Shown here: positions 18,650-26,954 of the stretch, piece by piece
Numbering within the stretch: the first letter of the stretch is position 1
How the letters are laid out: each line of letters begins with the position of its first letter
Assembly: GCF_026162425.1 (NCBI RefSeq)
Contig: NZ_JAOBQJ010000005.1
Location: 523,597 to 587,596 of the forward strand
Reading direction: 5' to 3'
Length of the DNA: 64,000 nt
Source: Flexivirga meconopsidis
GTDB taxonomy: Bacteria > Actinomycetota > Actinomycetes > Actinomycetales > Dermatophilaceae
Program-made: the position numbers and the translations under genes
Notes under the pieces: generated by a model
Told to the model about the DNA's origin: nothing
Seen by the model: the letters and a program-made list of their open reading frames with translations, nothing else
Databases searched by the model: none

Positions 18650-21600
18650 GCGCCGCGCTTCCTGGATCGGCGGTTACCGAACGGCACAGCGAGGAAGACC
18701 AGCACCGCGGCCAGCGACAACTGTGCGAGGTTGACCGTGTCGTGCGCGATGCCGGGGTCGACCACCAGCCGCCCGCCGCTCGCCGGGATCGGGTAGCGCA
18801 GCTGCCCATCGCTGGCCTCCGGTTGGATCTGCTTGCCGTTCAAGGAAACCCGGCCGTGATCCCGCCATGCGGAGCCTTCGGAGACGACCACGGCCCGCCC
18901 CGGCGGGCCGGCCGGCACTCGGGTGCCAGACCGTGCGTGCGCGACCGTCGACGGCAACGCCCGGACCGCCTGCCCGTCCTGCTCGAGCCACAGTCGGCTG
19001 CTCGGTGTGCGACCGTCGACCCTCCAGATCGACTGCTTCGTCGCACCGGAGATCTGGGTCAGTCCGGCGACCTGCTGCAGCGACGTGGAGATGGTGGCTC
19101 GGTCCCCCGGACCGTCGACCGTCACGAAACCGACTGCCAGGTCACGCAATCCGCGCGCTGCGTCGGCGCCTGCCCCGGGCTGGACCAGCTGGGCGACAGC
19201 GACCGCGGTGGCGTCCCCGCCACTCGGGCGCGGCTCCTGCAGGCTGGCCGCCGGAGCGCCGGTCTCGCGGCCGTCGAGGCGGTAGGTGAACGCCCCCGAG
19301 TGTGCAACGGTCAGCCGCAGCACGCGCACCGCGTTGCGGCCGGTCAGCTGCTCGGCGATCACGCTCGGTGGCCCGGCGGGCGCAGCGCGCAGCGCGGGAG
19401 TGGGTAGCGCCTTCGCCGCGACCAGCCCTGCGGTCGCGGCGAAGATGACACAGGCGAGCGCGGTCGCCGCCTGGAGCGGGCGACGCACCATCCGGGCCGC
19501 GGGCCCGCGGCGCTCGGCCAGCAGACCTCGCACCCCGAGCAGCGCAGCACCGAGCAGCGCCGCCGCGAAGACATCGAGACCGAAGCCGGCCCACGGGGTG
19601 CGCGGGCCGTCGGACCACTGCACGAGCTCCAGGTGGCCGGCGCCAAGACCTGCGGCCAGGCCGAGCAGACCGACCAGCGCGAGTCCGGTCGAGGCCTTGC
19701 CGAAGCCGGCACGCAGCAAGCCCGCGACGCCGAAGACCAACACCGGCACGGAGGCCAGCACGGCATACGAGCCAGGGCCGCCGGGGTGCAGCAGCGCCAA
19801 CTGCCACGCCGGCTGGTCCCGCGGGATGTCCAGGCCACCCGGGCCGGCCAGCACCGCACGCCAGTCGCTGAAGAGCGCGCGGGTCCACCAGCCGAGCAGC
19901 AGCCACGGCAGCACTGCGACGACCACGCCACGCAGCCGCGCCCAGCCGGGGCGCAGCAGCGCCGAGGCCAGCGCGACGAGCGAGACCACCAGCAGCAGCG
20001 GCGGCGCGAACGCACCGACGAGCGCCGCCGCCAGGACGGTGCCGCAGGTGACCGGGACGCTCGCCCGGCGACGGCCGATCTCGAACGCTCCGGCCAACGC
20101 GAACGGAAAGACGATGTGCCCGACGACGGCGCCGATCCGCCCAGCCGCCACCGCGGTCGTCAACGTCGGCAGGGTCGCCCAGGCCAGTGCCGCGGCAGCC
20201 CGCGGCCAGCGGGCGTGGGTGGCTATGCGGCCGGCGCGGTAGGCGACCAGACCGGACAACGGCATGGCCAGCACAAGCAGCCAGGCGACCACCGCGGCGG
20301 CCGAGGCGGAGCCGTGCACGCCGGGCAGTTGCTGGGCGAGCCAGGCGAGCGGCGCCAGCACCACGAGGTATGGCGTGGGCGTCGCCGGCGCGCCGAGACC
20401 GCTGCCGGTCCACGCGTCGCGCCACATGCGCCATACACCGGAGGCGTCGGTCGCGAAGGGCTGCAGCGCTCCCCCGGTCAGCCCGTTGCCGGTGCCGCGG
20501 ATCGCCCCGCCGGTGATCAGGTCGCGCCAGCAGAACCCGGCGACGACGAGCAACACCACCGTCAGCCACAGACCCGGATTACGCAGCGGGCCGCCTCCCG
20601 GTCGGGTCGATGCGGGCAGCGCCTCGACGTCGTCGCCGACCGGGCCGGTCTCCGCCGCGCCCGGGGTGGCGATGTCGCGCCGGGTGGGTTCGATCGCCAC
20701 CGCGTCGCCGATCGAGTCGATCGCATGGCCGACCGCGCCGCTCCACGGCACGAAGACGCCCCGCAGGTTGCGCCGCCGGGTGCTCGCCCGGCCGACGAAC
20801 CGCCACCGTGCTCCGAGGATCCGGCTGACCCCGAAAGGCGCTGTGGCCTGGGCAAACTCGGCAAATGAACGGCGCGGGCGTTTGAGCAGCAGCATGATGA
20901 CGCCGAGCGCGGTGCAGCTGAGCAGGATCCACAGGGCCATGAACGGCAAGGCGAGTAGTGAGCAGCGCGCGAGCGCCACCTGGCGGTGCCGTCGCAGAGT
21001 GCGTGCGCTGCGTGGCGCCGGCCGGTCCACGTCGCCGTCGCGGCCGTTCAGGTCCTGCCGGACTCGGGCCGCCGGAACCACGACGACCTGCCGGCCGATC
21101 AGGTGCGCGCGCCAGGCCAGGTCGAGGCCGTCACCGTCGCCGTCGAAGGCCGGGTCGAATCCGCCGAGCACCAGGTAGGCGTCGCGTCGTACGAGCATGC
21201 CGGCGCTGCTGACGCCGAGCACGTCCCGGCGATCGTCGTGCTGGCCCTGGTCGGGTTCGCCCTGCATCGCCTCGCCGACGTGCCGGCCGGTGCGGGTCAG
21301 GTCCAGGCCGACATTGACCAGTCGTCGCGAGTCGTCGCCGTCGAGCACCTTGCAGCCGGCGATGCCGATGCGGTCGCTCTGTGCGGCGACGGTGAGCAGC
21401 TGCTCCAGGGCATCGGGGTCCGGTGCGCTGTCCTCGTGCAGCAGCCACAGCCACTCGTCGCGGTCGCGTGGACGCACCGGGCGCTTGCGCGCCCGGCGGC
21501 GGGAACGCAGGGCGACCACGACGTCCTCGCCCGGGTCGGGCAACGCGGTGACCGCGGTGTCGACGATCTGCGCGAAGGACATGCCGCCGGGCACGGTGAC

Positions 21601-21882
21601 CACTGACAGCGTCGGGTAGGCCTCCGTGAGGTCGGCATCCTCCGCGAGGCGATCGGGGATGTCTCGGTCCGGCGTCGCATCGACCACGACCAGCCGGTCC
21701 GGTGCGCGGGTTGCGTAGGCCAGGGATCGCAGGGTGTCGGCGAGTGCCGGCTGGTCCGCGTGTTGCACGACCAGCAGCGCAGTGACGGTCAGTGCGGTGT
21801 CGGCGCCGTCGTCGGTCGCCAACAACCCGGCACGGTCCAGCTCGGCTGAGTACCGGGTGAGCCGGGCATCGGTGGTGGTCAG
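18646..21882 (-). CDS. Large membrane glycosyltransferase, GT2 family with multi-helix C-terminus
   Basis: About 1078 residues. The first 300 form a GT2 catalytic domain (LTVTALLVVQHADQPALADTL, DEWLWLLHEDSAPDPDALEQL, GMLVRRDAYLVLGGFDPAFDG), followed by a membrane-spanning part with about a dozen hydrophobic helices and a large extracytoplasmic C-terminal domain ending in a last helix before RRSRKRGA. Such proteins are thought to use polyprenyl-linked sugars; donor and acceptor are unknown. The start is uncertain: a CTG at 21882 overlaps the WhiB stop, GTG 21975 would overlap WhiB by 97 bases, and TTG 21825/21822 would cut into the first strand. Translationally linked to DUF5719. Confidence 0.85.
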   Translation of the reverse strand: MTTTDARLTRYSAELDRAGLLATDDGADTALTVTALLVVQHADQPALADTLRSLAYATRAPDRLVVVDATPDRDIPDRLAEDADLTEAYPTLSVVTVPGGMSFAQIVDTAVTALPDPGEDVVVALRSRRRARKRPVRPRDRDEWLWLLHEDSAPDPDALEQLLTVAAQSDRIGIAGCKVLDGDDSRRLVNVGLDLTRTGRHVGEAMQGEPDQGQHDDRRDVLGVSSAGMLVRRDAYLVLGGFDPAFDGDGDGLDLAWRAHLIGRQVVVVPAARVRQDLNGRDGDVDRPAPRSARTLRRHRQVALARCSLLALPFMALWILLSCTALGVIMLLLKRPRRSFAEFAQATAPFGVSRILGARWRFVGRASTRRRNLRGVFVPWSGAVGHAIDSIGDAVAIEPTRRDIATPGAAETGPVGDDVEALPASTRPGGGPLRNPGLWLTVVLLVVAGFCWRDLITGGAIRGTGNGLTGGALQPFATDASGVWRMWRDAWTGSGLGAPATPTPYLVVLAPLAWLAQQLPGVHGSASAAAVVAWLLVLAMPLSGLVAYRAGRIATHARWPRAAAALAWATLPTLTTAVAAGRIGAVVGHIVFPFALAGAFEIGRRRASVPVTCGTVLAAALVGAFAPPLLLVVSLVALASALLRPGWARLRGVVVAVLPWLLLGWWTRALFSDWRAVLAGPGGLDIPRDQPAWQLALLHPGGPGSYAVLASVPVLVFGVAGLLRAGFGKASTGLALVGLLGLAAGLGAGHLELVQWSDGPRTPWAGFGLDVFAAALLGAALLGVRGLLAERRGPAARMVRRPLQAATALACVIFAATAGLVAAKALPTPALRAAPAGPPSVIAEQLTGRNAVRVLRLTVAHSGAFTYRLDGRETGAPAASLQEPRPSGGDATAVAVAQLVQPGAGADAARGLRDLAVGFVTVDGPGDRATISTSLQQVAGLTQISGATKQSIWRVDGRTPSSRLWLEQDGQAVRALPSTVAHARSGTRVPAGPPGRAVVVSEGSAWRDHGRVSLNGKQIQPEASDGQLRYPIPASGGRLVVDPGIAHDTVNLAQLSLAAVLVFLAVPFGNRRSRKRGA

Positions 21883-22157
21883 ACCGCCCGCTTCTTCAAC
21901 TTGCGACGCTCCCGCTCGGACAGACCGCCCCAGATGCCGAAGCGCTCGTCGTGGGCGAGGGCGTACTCGAGACACTCGGCCTTGACCTCACACCCGATGC
22001 AGACCTTCTTGGCCTCTCGGGTGGATCCGCCCTTCTCGGGGAAGAAAGCCTCGGGGTCGGTCTGCGCGCACAGGGCGCGCTCCTGCCACGAGAGCTCCGT
22101 CAACTCCTCGTCTGCTTCGAGCCCTTCGTGCAAGGTCAAAAGTGTGAACTCCTGCAC
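21879..22157 (-). CDS. whiB2: WhiB-family iron-sulfur regulator (WhiB2/WhmD type)
   Basis: 92 residues with the four [4Fe-4S]-binding cysteines at 30, 53, 56 and 62, the GIWGG turn at 74-78, and the basic C-terminal ERERRKLKKRAV that contacts DNA or the sigma factor. Position next to fbiA and the conserved C-terminus match mycobacterial WhiB2/WhmD, a septation/cell-division regulator. The start is GTG 22157, preceded by AGGAGG four bases upstream. A good promoter lies just upstream (22197-22225). The downstream glycosyltransferase may be co-transcribed. Confidence 0.92.
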   Translation of the reverse strand: MQEFTLLTLHEGLEADEELTELSWQERALCAQTDPEAFFPEKGGSTREAKKVCIGCEVKAECLEYALAHDERFGIWGGLSERERRKLKKRAV

Positions 22158-22196
22158 GGCTCCTCCTGAATGGTTCTGCTGACGTTGACGGGGCTA

Positions 22197-22225
22197 ATTA
22201 CACGCGTGTCATTACGATCCGTCAA
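22197..22225 (-). promoter_or_regulatory. Promoter of the whiB gene
   Basis: On the minus strand TTGACG (22225-22220) is followed after exactly 17 bases by TGTAAT (22202-22197). These are close to the consensus -35 and -10 of the housekeeping sigma factor. Transcription would begin near 22190, giving a leader of about 33 bases with AGGAGG before GTG 22157. It is the best-looking promoter in the window. Confidence 0.7.
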
Positions 22226-22351
22226 GCCCGGGTGTGTGCGATCGTGCGCCCCGGGTGCCTGCTGCGCCAACGAAATTCGCGACACACGCGAGCGCGTTGT
22301 CCGCTCCGGCCTGCGTAGGGGCGGTCGCGGGCCGCGTGACACCATGGCCGG

Positions 22352-23320
22352 ATGCGCATCACCGCACTGGCCGGCGGCGTCGGCGGAGCACGCTTCCTGC
22401 GGGGCCTTCTGCAGCACCTGCACACCCGCGACGACGGGCCGCACACGCTGACCGTCATCGGCAACACCGGCGACGACATCACCCTCTTCGGGCTGCGCGT
22501 CTGCCCCGACCTCGACACGCTGCTCTACACCCTCGGCGGCGGGGTCCACGAGGGACAGGGCTGGGGCCGCGCGGACGAATCCTTCGTCGTACAAGGCGAA
22601 CTCGCGGCGTATGGCGCCACGCCCCAATGGTTCGGGCTGGGCGACCGCGACTTCGGCACGCACATCGTGCGCAGTCAGTGGCTCGGCCAGGGCGTCCCCC
22701 TCAGCGGCGTCGTGGAGCGGCTCGCGACGCGGTGGGGGCTGCCCGAGCAGGGCGTCACGCTGCTGCCGATGACCGACACCCCCGTCGAGACCCACGTGGT
22801 GGTCGAGGAGAACGGCGAACAACGCGCAATCCACTTCCAGGAGTGGTGGGTTCGCCACCAGGCGTCGCTTCCCGCGCAGCGTTTCGTCGTCGCCGGGATG
22901 AACCAGGCGGCGGCCGCACCCGGAGTGCTCGACGCGATCCGTGGCGCCGATCTGGTGCTCCTGCCGCCGAGCAACCCCGTCGTCTCGATCGGCATCATCT
23001 TGTCGGTGCCGGGTGTGCGGGACGCGCTTCGCGGCACCCAGGCACCGGTCGTCGGCGTCTCGCCCCTCGTCGGCGGCGCACCGGTGCGCGGGCACGCCGA
23101 CGCCTGCCTGAGCGCGATCGGCGTCCCGGTGACACCCGACGGCGTCGCCGGGCTCTACGCCGACTTCCTCGACGGATGGCTGGTCGACAAGGCCGACGAA
23201 GCCGCCATGGCCGACTCGAGGCTCGCCGTACGCGCCGTGCCGCTGCTGATGACCGATGTCGATGCCGCGGCCGAAATGGCAAGCGCCGCAGTCGAACTCG
23301 GCCTATCTCTACGCAAGTGA
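22352..23320 (+). CDS. fbiA: 2-phospho-L-lactate transferase (F420 biosynthesis)
   Basis: CofD/FbiA enzyme that joins the lactyl/enolpyruvyl phosphate unit to Fo, making (dehydro-)F420-0. 322 residues beginning with the nucleotide-binding RITALAGGVGGARFLRGLL, then TVIGNTGDDITLFGLRVCPDLDT, SNPVVSIGIILSVPGV and VVGVSPLVGGAPVRGHAD. All are family hallmarks. It is divergent from whiB with 194 bases between, and the GTG of fbiB overlaps its stop. fbiC and fbiD are not in the window. Confidence 0.95.
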   Translation: MRITALAGGVGGARFLRGLLQHLHTRDDGPHTLTVIGNTGDDITLFGLRVCPDLDTLLYTLGGGVHEGQGWGRADESFVVQGELAAYGATPQWFGLGDRDFGTHIVRSQWLGQGVPLSGVVERLATRWGLPEQGVTLLPMTDTPVETHVVVEENGEQRAIHFQEWWVRHQASLPAQRFVVAGMNQAAAAPGVLDAIRGADLVLLPPSNPVVSIGIILSVPGVRDALRGTQAPVVGVSPLVGGAPVRGHADACLSAIGVPVTPDGVAGLYADFLDGWLVDKADEAAMADSRLAVRAVPLLMTDVDAAAEMASAAVELGLSLRK

Positions 23321-24372
23321 TCACGATCACCCCGGTGCCGGGGCTGCCCGAGGTGCGCGCCGGCGACGACCTCGGCGCGCTGATCGCGACGGCGTTGCGC
23401 ACCGCCGGTATGACACTCGACACCGGCGACGTGGTCGTCGTGACCAGCAAGGTCGTCTCCAAGTCGCTCGGCCGGTATGCCGACCCGGCCGACCGACCAG
23501 CACTGGTCCTGCAGGAGTCCACCGGCGTGGTCAGCGAGCGCGCCACCAGCGGCTCGCCGACGCGCGTCGTGGTCTCGGCCGCCGGGCCGGTCATGGCGGG
23601 CGCGGGCATCGACGCATCCAACGCGCAGGACGACCGGATCCTGCTGCTGCCGCACGAGCCCGACCGGGTCGCCGACGACATCCGTCTCAGCCTCCGGCAG
23701 GCCGTGGGCGACCCTGCCCCGGACATCGCGGTGCTGCTCAGCGACACCTCCGGCCGCCCGTGGCGCGCCGGCGTCACCGACTTCGCGCTGGGCCTTTCCC
23801 ACCTGATGCCGTTCGACGACCTGCGCGGGCTGCCCGACACTCAGGGCCGCGACCTCGCGGTGACGCTGCGCAACCTGGCCGACGAGATCGCGGCCGCCGC
23901 CGACCTGGTCAAGGGCAAGCTCGACCGGGTGCCGGTCGCCGTCGTGCGGGGGCTGGCCGCCCTGGTCGGGCCCGGTGGGGAGGGCGCCGCCTCGCTGGTG
24001 CGCACCGGTCCCGGCGACTGGTTCGGGATGGGGCGGGCCGAGGCGGTGCGGGCGGCGCTCGGGATCGCGCCCGGCAGTGCCGAGTCGGAGGCAGCAGGCA
24101 TCGAGTCGGTGCACCCCGAGCCGCTCCGCGAGCGGGTTGCGCGCGCGGTCCGGGTGGCGCGGGCGGCCGGCGACCGGGTCGACGCGAAGTTCGGGCCGGC
24201 ATCCGAGGGCTCCCTCGCCATCCGGCTTCGCGCCGATGACCCGATGACCCTGGGGCGAGTGTGGGCGCGACTGGAGGTCGCCCTGGCCGGCGAACGACTG
24301 GTCAGCCGGTCAGATCGGGAGGGCGATGCGGTGCTGCTGACCGTGTCCGCCCAGGCGGCGCCGCCTGGTTAA
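23317..24372 (+). CDS. fbiB: Coenzyme F420-0:L-glutamate ligase without nitroreductase-like domain
   Basis: Adds glutamates to F420-0 (CofE activity). From GTG 23317 the 351 residues show VRAGDDLGALI, DVVVVTSKVVSKSLGR, ISDTSGRPWR-like (LLSDTSGRPWRAGVTDFALG) and the GRDLAVTLRNLADEIAAAADLVKGK stretch typical of CofE. Mycobacterial FbiB (about 448 residues) continues into an FMN-binding nitroreductase-like domain that reduces dehydro-F420-0. Here only about 100 residues follow (VARAVRVARAAGDRVDAKFG and so on) and they lack that fold's pattern. The reductase must be separate or the precursor already saturated. Confidence 0.88.
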   Translation: MITITPVPGLPEVRAGDDLGALIATALRTAGMTLDTGDVVVVTSKVVSKSLGRYADPADRPALVLQESTGVVSERATSGSPTRVVVSAAGPVMAGAGIDASNAQDDRILLLPHEPDRVADDIRLSLRQAVGDPAPDIAVLLSDTSGRPWRAGVTDFALGLSHLMPFDDLRGLPDTQGRDLAVTLRNLADEIAAAADLVKGKLDRVPVAVVRGLAALVGPGGEGAASLVRTGPGDWFGMGRAEAVRAALGIAPGSAESEAAGIESVHPEPLRERVARAVRVARAAGDRVDAKFGPASEGSLAIRLRADDPMTLGRVWARLEVALAGERLVSRSDREGDAVLLTVSAQAAPPG

Positions 24373-24382
24373 CATCGGAGCT

Positions 24383-25642
24383 ATGCCCGGACCCGACTTC
24401 GACACCTCAAGGCTCCTGCCCGTCGTCGTCGGCGGCGACATCGGCGCGTACGCGCTGCTGCGGGCCTTCCACGAGGAGTATGCCGTGCGTGGCGTCGCCG
24501 TCAGCTCGGTCGAGCCGGCACCCTTCGTCGACACCCGGATCGCCGACGTGCTCGTGCAGCGCGGCATTGCCGACGAGACCGTGCTGGTCCAGACCCTCGT
24601 CGAACTCGCCCGGCAGCACCCGGGCCGCGTCCGGCTGCTGATGACCAACGCGGACTGGTTCGTGCGGACGCTCGCCGCGCACCGGGAACAGCTCGCGCCG
24701 CACTACCGGCTGGTGCTGCCGCAACCGGACACCTTCGACGCCGTCTCGGACAAGGAACGCTTCGCGCAGTTGTGCGAGAAGCTCGGCATCGCCACGCCGC
24801 GGACCGTGCCGGTGCACGTGCCGGATCTCGGCGACGACGCCGAGGTGTCGGCCCTCGAGATCCCGTTGCGCTACCCGGTCATCGGCAAACCGGCCTCGAG
24901 CGCGGACTACCACGCGGTGAATTTCCTCGGCAAGCAGAAGATCCATCACTTCGCCGACCGCGCCGAGCTGGACGTCGTGCTGCGCCACCTGCGGACGGCG
25001 GGGTATTCCGGCACCTTTCTCCTGCAGGAGTTCGTCCCCGGCGGCGAGACGCAGCTCGGCTCGCTGACGGCATACCGCGACAGCCGCGGCGAGGTCACCC
25101 TGCTCGCGACCGGGCGGGTGCTGCTGCAGGAGCACACGCCGGACGCGCTCGGCATCCCGGCCGCGATCCTTACCGGCGACTTCACCGACGCGATGGAGCC
25201 GGCCGCGCGACTCCTGGACGCCGCCGACTACTTCGGCTTCGCCAACTTCGACTTCAAGCAGGATCCGCGCACCGGAGAGCTGGTCTTCTTCGAGGTGAAC
25301 CCGCGCATCGGCCGCAACAACTATTACGTGACCGCGGCCGGTCACAACGTCGCCCGCTTCCCGGTCGAGGACCTGGTGTTCGACCGGGAAGTGCCGGCGG
25401 AGCGGGCGAGGGAGCAGTGCGTCTACAGCGTCGTCCCGCGAGTGCTGCTGCTGCGCTACCTGCCCGAGCGCGGCCTGCGCTCACGGGTGGTGCGGCTCAT
25501 GCGCCAGGGGCGTGTTGCGCACCCGCTCGCCAACCCGGCCGATGACTCGCCCCGGCGCCGCGCAACAGTGCTCGCGATGACCGGCAACCACGTGCGCAAA
25601 TACCTGCGGCACTACCCGCGGCCGACCGGCACCGGGCTCTAG
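24383..25642 (+). CDS. ATP-grasp carboxylate-amine ligase, D-aspartate ligase-like (copy 1)
   Basis: 419 residues. N-terminal LLPVVVGGDIGAYALLRAFHEEYAV, central IGKPASSADYHAVNFLGKQKIHHF, and the ATP-grasp metal/nucleotide segment FGFANFDFKQDPRTGELVFFEVNPRIGRNN, followed by a basic C-terminus. The pattern resembles Enterococcus faecium Asl-type D-aspartate ligase, which adds D-Asp to the stem lysine of peptidoglycan precursors. It starts 11 bases after fbiB. A paralogue follows. A role in building an interpeptide bridge or in amide/peptide decoration is inferred; the amino-acid substrate cannot be told. Confidence 0.75.
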   Translation: MPGPDFDTSRLLPVVVGGDIGAYALLRAFHEEYAVRGVAVSSVEPAPFVDTRIADVLVQRGIADETVLVQTLVELARQHPGRVRLLMTNADWFVRTLAAHREQLAPHYRLVLPQPDTFDAVSDKERFAQLCEKLGIATPRTVPVHVPDLGDDAEVSALEIPLRYPVIGKPASSADYHAVNFLGKQKIHHFADRAELDVVLRHLRTAGYSGTFLLQEFVPGGETQLGSLTAYRDSRGEVTLLATGRVLLQEHTPDALGIPAAILTGDFTDAMEPAARLLDAADYFGFANFDFKQDPRTGELVFFEVNPRIGRNNYYVTAAGHNVARFPVEDLVFDREVPAERAREQCVYSVVPRVLLLRYLPERGLRSRVVRLMRQGRVAHPLANPADDSPRRRATVLAMTGNHVRKYLRHYPRPTGTGL

Positions 25643-25670
25643 GGAAGGCACCCGGTCCGGGTCGAAGCAC

Positions 25671-25700
25671 TAGCATGAGCCGCCGCCTCGCCGAGGCGGC
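25671..25700 (+). promoter_or_regulatory. Possible promoter and leader hairpin between the ATP-grasp genes
   Basis: TAGCAT at 25671-25676 fits a TANNNT -10 box. Immediately downstream GCCGCCTC (25682-25689) pairs with GAGGCGGC (25693-25700) around a three-base loop. There is no T-tract, so this is either a leader structure or a weak terminator for the first ATP-grasp gene. Confidence 0.35.
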
Positions 25701-25727
25701 AGTCCGAACGCAGGGGGGCCGACCGAC

Positions 25728-26954
25728 ATGTCCTACGGCAACAACGACTTCGTGCCGATCATCATCGGCACCAATCTGAACGCCTACAACATCGCCCGGT
25801 CGTTGCACGAGGCGTATGGCGTGCGGTCGCTCGCGCTCGGCCGGTACCCGTCGCGGGAGACGGCTGACTCCCAGATCCTCGAGGTTCGCGCGCGCACCGA
25901 CTTCGGCGACCCCGACGTCGTGGTGCAGGTGCTCGACACGGTTGCGACCGAGTTCCCCGGCCGAAAACTGTTGCTACTGCCGACGATCGAGTTCTACACC
26001 AACATCGTGCTGGAGCGCCGTGCGCAGCTCGACCCGCGATACGTCATACCGCTCGTGGACCACGACCTGGCGAAGCGGCTGATGAACAAGACCGACTTCT
26101 ACCGCACCTGCGACGAACTCGGCGTGCCGCACCCGGCGACCGTCGTGGTCGGGCCCGGCCCGGTCGACCGGGCACTCGGCGACGACCTGCCCTTCCCCTA
26201 TCCGGTCATCCTCAAACCGTCCAACACCGACGTCTACCCACGGCTCAGTTTCGCCGGCAAGCAGAAGGTCTACGTGGTCCCTGACCAGACCGCGCTGCGC
26301 GAGATCGCCGCTCGCATCTTCGCCGCCGGTTACGACGACGACCTGATCGTGCAGGAATACCTCGCCGGTGACGAGTCGGTGATGCTGGTCGCCAACTCCT
26401 ACTCCGACCGGCACGGCTCGATGCGCTTCGCCTCCGCGGGCCAGGTCGCACTCACCGAGTACGACCCCAACCTGGTCGGCAACAACAACGCGATCATCTC
26501 GGTGCGCGACGACGAACTTGTCGAGTCGTTGCAACGCTTCCTCGACGGCGTCGGTTACGTCGGCTTCGCCAACTTCGACGTGATGTCCGACGAACGCACC
26601 GGCACCCGCAAGCTGCTCGAGGTCAACCTGCGCCCCGGCGCGACCGCCTATTACACGATGGCCGGCGGCGGCAACCTGGTGCGCTGCGCGGTGGAGGATC
26701 TGGTCTACGAGCGGCCGCTGCCGCTGGAGGTGACCACTGCCGAGCGGCTCTGGCTGAACGTGCCCTACCCGGTGGTGCTGCGTTACGCGCCCCGCGGGTT
26801 GCTGCGGCGGATCCGTGCGGCGGCACGCGCCGGCAGGGTGCACACCCTGAAGTACCGCCCGGACAGCTCCCGGCGGCGGCGGATCGACATTGCGCGCGTC
26901 GACGCCCGGCACACGCGCGACTACCTCAGATTCGCAAGGCGCCGCCCGCACTGA
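25728..26954 (+). CDS. ATP-grasp carboxylate-amine ligase, D-aspartate ligase-like (copy 2)
   Basis: 408 residues, paralogous to the preceding gene: DFVPIIIGTNLNAYNIARSLHEAYGV at the N-terminus, DHDLAKRLMNKTDFYRTCDELGVPHP, VILKPSNTDVYPRLSFAGKQKVY, and YVGFANFDVMSDERTGTRKLLEVNLRPGATAYY. It is the closer of the two to the Asl D-aspartate ligase pattern (FVPI.LG...N.Y..AR...EAYG and NLR.G). A GGGGG tract before ATG 25728 acts as ribosome-binding site. The two copies may add two different residues to a peptidoglycan bridge. Its last 29 bases overlap the convergent aminotransferase. Confidence 0.75.
   Translation: MSYGNNDFVPIIIGTNLNAYNIARSLHEAYGVRSLALGRYPSRETADSQILEVRARTDFGDPDVVVQVLDTVATEFPGRKLLLLPTIEFYTNIVLERRAQLDPRYVIPLVDHDLAKRLMNKTDFYRTCDELGVPHPATVVVGPGPVDRALGDDLPFPYPVILKPSNTDVYPRLSFAGKQKVYVVPDQTALREIAARIFAAGYDDDLIVQEYLAGDESVMLVANSYSDRHGSMRFASAGQVALTEYDPNLVGNNNAIISVRDDELVESLQRFLDGVGYVGFANFDVMSDERTGTRKLLEVNLRPGATAYYTMAGGGNLVRCAVEDLVYERPLPLEVTTAERLWLNVPYPVVLRYAPRGLLRRIRAAARAGRVHTLKYRPDSSRRRRIDIARVDARHTRDYLRFARRRPH

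Noticed and set aside
21883..21975. GTG 21975 as start of the large glycosyltransferase
   Set aside because: It would overlap the WhiB coding region by 97 bases, and the added residues (SRVRPRPRRALRHLG) look like shadow translation of WhiB.
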